Shown in pieces: positions 5,962 to 6,787 of a DNA stretch of 6,787 nucleotides; position 1 is the stretch's first letter; every line of letters starts with the position of its first letter. Source of the DNA: Pseudomonadota bacterium (GTDB taxonomy: Bacteria; Pseudomonadota; Alphaproteobacteria; Rhodobacterales; Rhodobacteraceae); contig JAQBUS010000058.1 of NCBI GenBank assembly GCA_027623875.1, positions 1 to 6,787 of the forward strand. Direction: 5' to 3'. The position numbers and the translations under genes were made by a program. Below the pieces are notes generated by a model. It was not told the DNA's origin. It made no database searches and saw only the letters and a list, made by a program, of their open reading frames with translations.

Positions 5962-5966
5962 TAAAA

Positions 5967-5975
5967 CCTCTCCTT
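5967..5975 (-). promoter_or_regulatory. Strong Shine-Dalgarno site for the TTG start of the NicX-like gene
   Basis: AAGGAGAGG on the minus strand, with AGGAG 8 bases before the TTG. An in-frame TAA lies within the SD region, so no upstream start is possible, and the next in-frame ATG is far inside the protein (M78). A near-perfect SD with a poor start codon suggests that translation is deliberately tuned, or simply compensated. Confidence 0.8.
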
Positions 5976-6000
5976 AACCCATCAATAATTTAACAATATA

Positions 6001-6042
6001 TTTGTCATGATTTATCTCTGAACAATTACATATTATGACAAA
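6001..6042. repeat. Spaced inverted repeat TTTGTCAT...ATGACAAA, candidate regulatory site
   Basis: Perfect 8-base arms at 6001-6008 and 6035-6042, with 26 bases between. Allowing one mismatch, the arms extend inward to 11 bases (10 of 11 pairing). Each arm contains TTGTCA reading inward, five of six bases of the sigma70 -35 consensus. On the minus strand it is followed 19 bases later by GATAAA, a possible weak promoter for the NicX-like gene. The arms are about three helical turns apart, which would suit two regulator dimers or a loop. Function is inferred only from symmetry and position. Confidence 0.4.
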
Positions 6043-6137
6043 GACTAAAATCTTATTTTAAGTTTTCCAAGGTAATACTGTTTATTTAAAAAAAACACCA
6101 TTTAATGAGTCTTTGGGTCAATCTTAAGGTTGGAAAA

Positions 6138-6154
6138 CGACTTAACATAAGTCG
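6138..6154. repeat. Tight palindrome CGACTTA-ACA-TAAGTCG, candidate operator
   Basis: Perfect 7-base arms around a 3-base centre, ending 62 bases before the EamA start codon. There is no T-run after it, so it is not an intrinsic terminator. The spacing fits an operator upstream of a promoter for the transporter gene. It differs in arm sequence and length from the 3178-3196 palindrome, so a common regulator is not indicated. Confidence 0.45.
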
Positions 6155-6216
6155 CAACGAATACAGAGTAAGCCAAGTATAGCGTTAATCTAGTACCATT
6201 ATATAAAGGAATGATA

Positions 6217-6787
6217 ATGAGACCAATAAGTTATAAAACAGGGGTCTTATTAGTTCTTACTGCTGGGTTTTGTTGGTCTGGGATCGGAACAGCTGTTCGT
6301 ATATTAGAAGATGTAAATATTTGGCTATTGTTATTCTATCGTTCGTTAGGAATGGTCCCAGTTTTATTTATTTTCTTATTATATAGTTCAAACAAAAAAC
6401 CCTTTGAAAAAATTAAAACAGTCGGATACCCAGGAATAGTAGGCGGACTTTGTTTAATCACTGCCTTTGCAGGTGGCATTCACGCCATGCAGTCGACAAC
6501 GATTGCTAATGCCGCGTTTTTATTTGCAACCGCACCTTTTTTTACTGCTGTCTTAGCTTGGCCTTTGCTTAAAGAGCCTGTACGGACTGCGACTTGGTGG
6601 TGCATTAGCATAGCGCTAATCGGAATAGCTATAATGGTTCAAGACGGTTTGGAATTAGGTCAGATTGAAGGAAATTTTTCAGGCCTAGTATCCGCAATTG
6701 GCTTTGCAGGGTTCACTATAACTCTTAGGTGGGGAAAACTTAGTGACATGGTACCAGCTGTTGTTTTAGGTGGTGTTTTTGCTTTAG
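6217..6787 (+). CDS. EamA/DMT-superfamily transporter, N-terminal 190 residues (cut by window edge)
   Basis: Inner-membrane protein of the drug/metabolite transporter superfamily, whose EamA branch mostly exports amino acids and other small metabolites. The first EamA domain is complete: GVLLVLTAGFCWSGIGTAVR near 9-28, WLLLFYRSLGMVPVLFIFLLY at 36-56, then TTIANAAFLFATAPFFTAVLAWPLLKEPV at 94-122, the hallmark stretch, and WWCISIALIGIAIMV at 127-141. The second repeat begins at about 153 (GNFSGLVSAIGFAGFTITLRWGK). Typical length is about 290-300 residues, so a third is missing. Two in-frame ATG codons are possible, at 6211 and 6217; the second is chosen because AAGGA (6206-6210) abuts the first and lies 6 bases from the second. 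It is divergent from the NicX-like gene. It might move a substrate or product of this pathway, but nothing in the sequence names the cargo. Confidence 0.9.
   Translation, partial: MRPISYKTGVLLVLTAGFCWSGIGTAVRILEDVNIWLLLFYRSLGMVPVLFIFLLYSSNKKPFEKIKTVGYPGIVGGLCLITAFAGGIHAMQSTTIANAAFLFATAPFFTAVLAWPLLKEPVRTATWWCISIALIGIAIMVQDGLELGQIEGNFSGLVSAIGFAGFTITLRWGKLSDMVPAVVLGGVFAL

Larger units (their letters stand above)
5962..6216. other. 255-base divergent intergenic region
   Basis: AT-rich gap between the leftward NicX-like gene and the rightward EamA transporter gene. It holds the NicX-like SD (5967-5975), a spaced inverted repeat (6001-6042), a tight inverted repeat (6138-6154) and a run of eight A near 6090. 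No convincing paired -35/-10 for the transporter was found and no open reading frame of note. Its length and two dyads suggest regulated divergent transcription. Confidence 0.6.

Noticed and set aside
6178..6208. TATAGC and TATAAA as -10 elements for the EamA gene
   Set aside because: TATAAA overlaps the SD region and is too close to the start codon; TATAGC has no acceptable -35 at 15-19 bases.
1..6787. CRISPR arrays, tRNA/rRNA genes, insertion sequences, attachment sites
   Set aside because: No regularly spaced direct repeats, cloverleaf-like or conserved RNA sequence, transposase or integrase was seen on either strand.

Overview
This 6.8 kb window is an AT-rich, densely coding proteobacterial region. 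The evidence for a Gram-negative host is a periplasmic binding protein with a cleavable, non-lipoprotein signal peptide, an HAAT-type (polar amino acid type) ABC importer, clear Shine-Dalgarno sites and a VanA-type Rieske oxygenase. A marine alphaproteobacterium would fit, but that is a guess; nothing here fixes the taxon. There is no rRNA, tRNA, CRISPR array, insertion sequence or phage gene. No gap between genes exceeds about 260 bases.

Layout. From about 3136 down to the left edge, five genes run leftward and look like one operon: ABC ATPase, ABC permease, a small canonical AhpD-like protein, a larger AhpD/carboxymuconolactone-decarboxylase-like protein, and the N-terminal half of a Rieske oxygenase cut by the window edge. 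The solute-binding protein for the transporter is encoded divergently at 3278-4048. The 141-base gap between the two units holds a 19-base perfect palindrome that looks like an operator. The binding-protein gene ends in a strong intrinsic terminator. Next comes a creatininase-family metal hydrolase (+). It converges on, and overlaps by 4 bases, a leftward gene related to NicX (2,5-dihydroxypyridine dioxygenase) and M29 metallopeptidases. After a 255-base divergent gap with two inverted repeats, an EamA/DMT-family transporter starts on the + strand and runs off the right edge.

Interpretation. The transporter and the oxygenase share an apparent operon, so the simplest reading is an uptake-and-degradation module. 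The binding protein would capture a small, probably cyclic or aromatic carboxylate, the ABC pair would import it, and the Rieske enzyme would demethylate or hydroxylate it. The AhpD-like proteins would act on a downstream intermediate or on peroxide. The creatininase-family hydrolase (C-N bonds) and the NicX-like enzyme (cleavage of an N-heterocyclic ring in its characterised relative) suggest a nitrogen-containing ring as substrate. Catalytic positions are altered in three proteins compared with characterised relatives: CxxS for CxxC in one AhpD-like protein, Ser for the usual ligand-binding Asp in the binding protein, and HxH for HxD in the NicX-like protein. The real chemistry may therefore differ from the nearest named families. 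The substrate is not identified.
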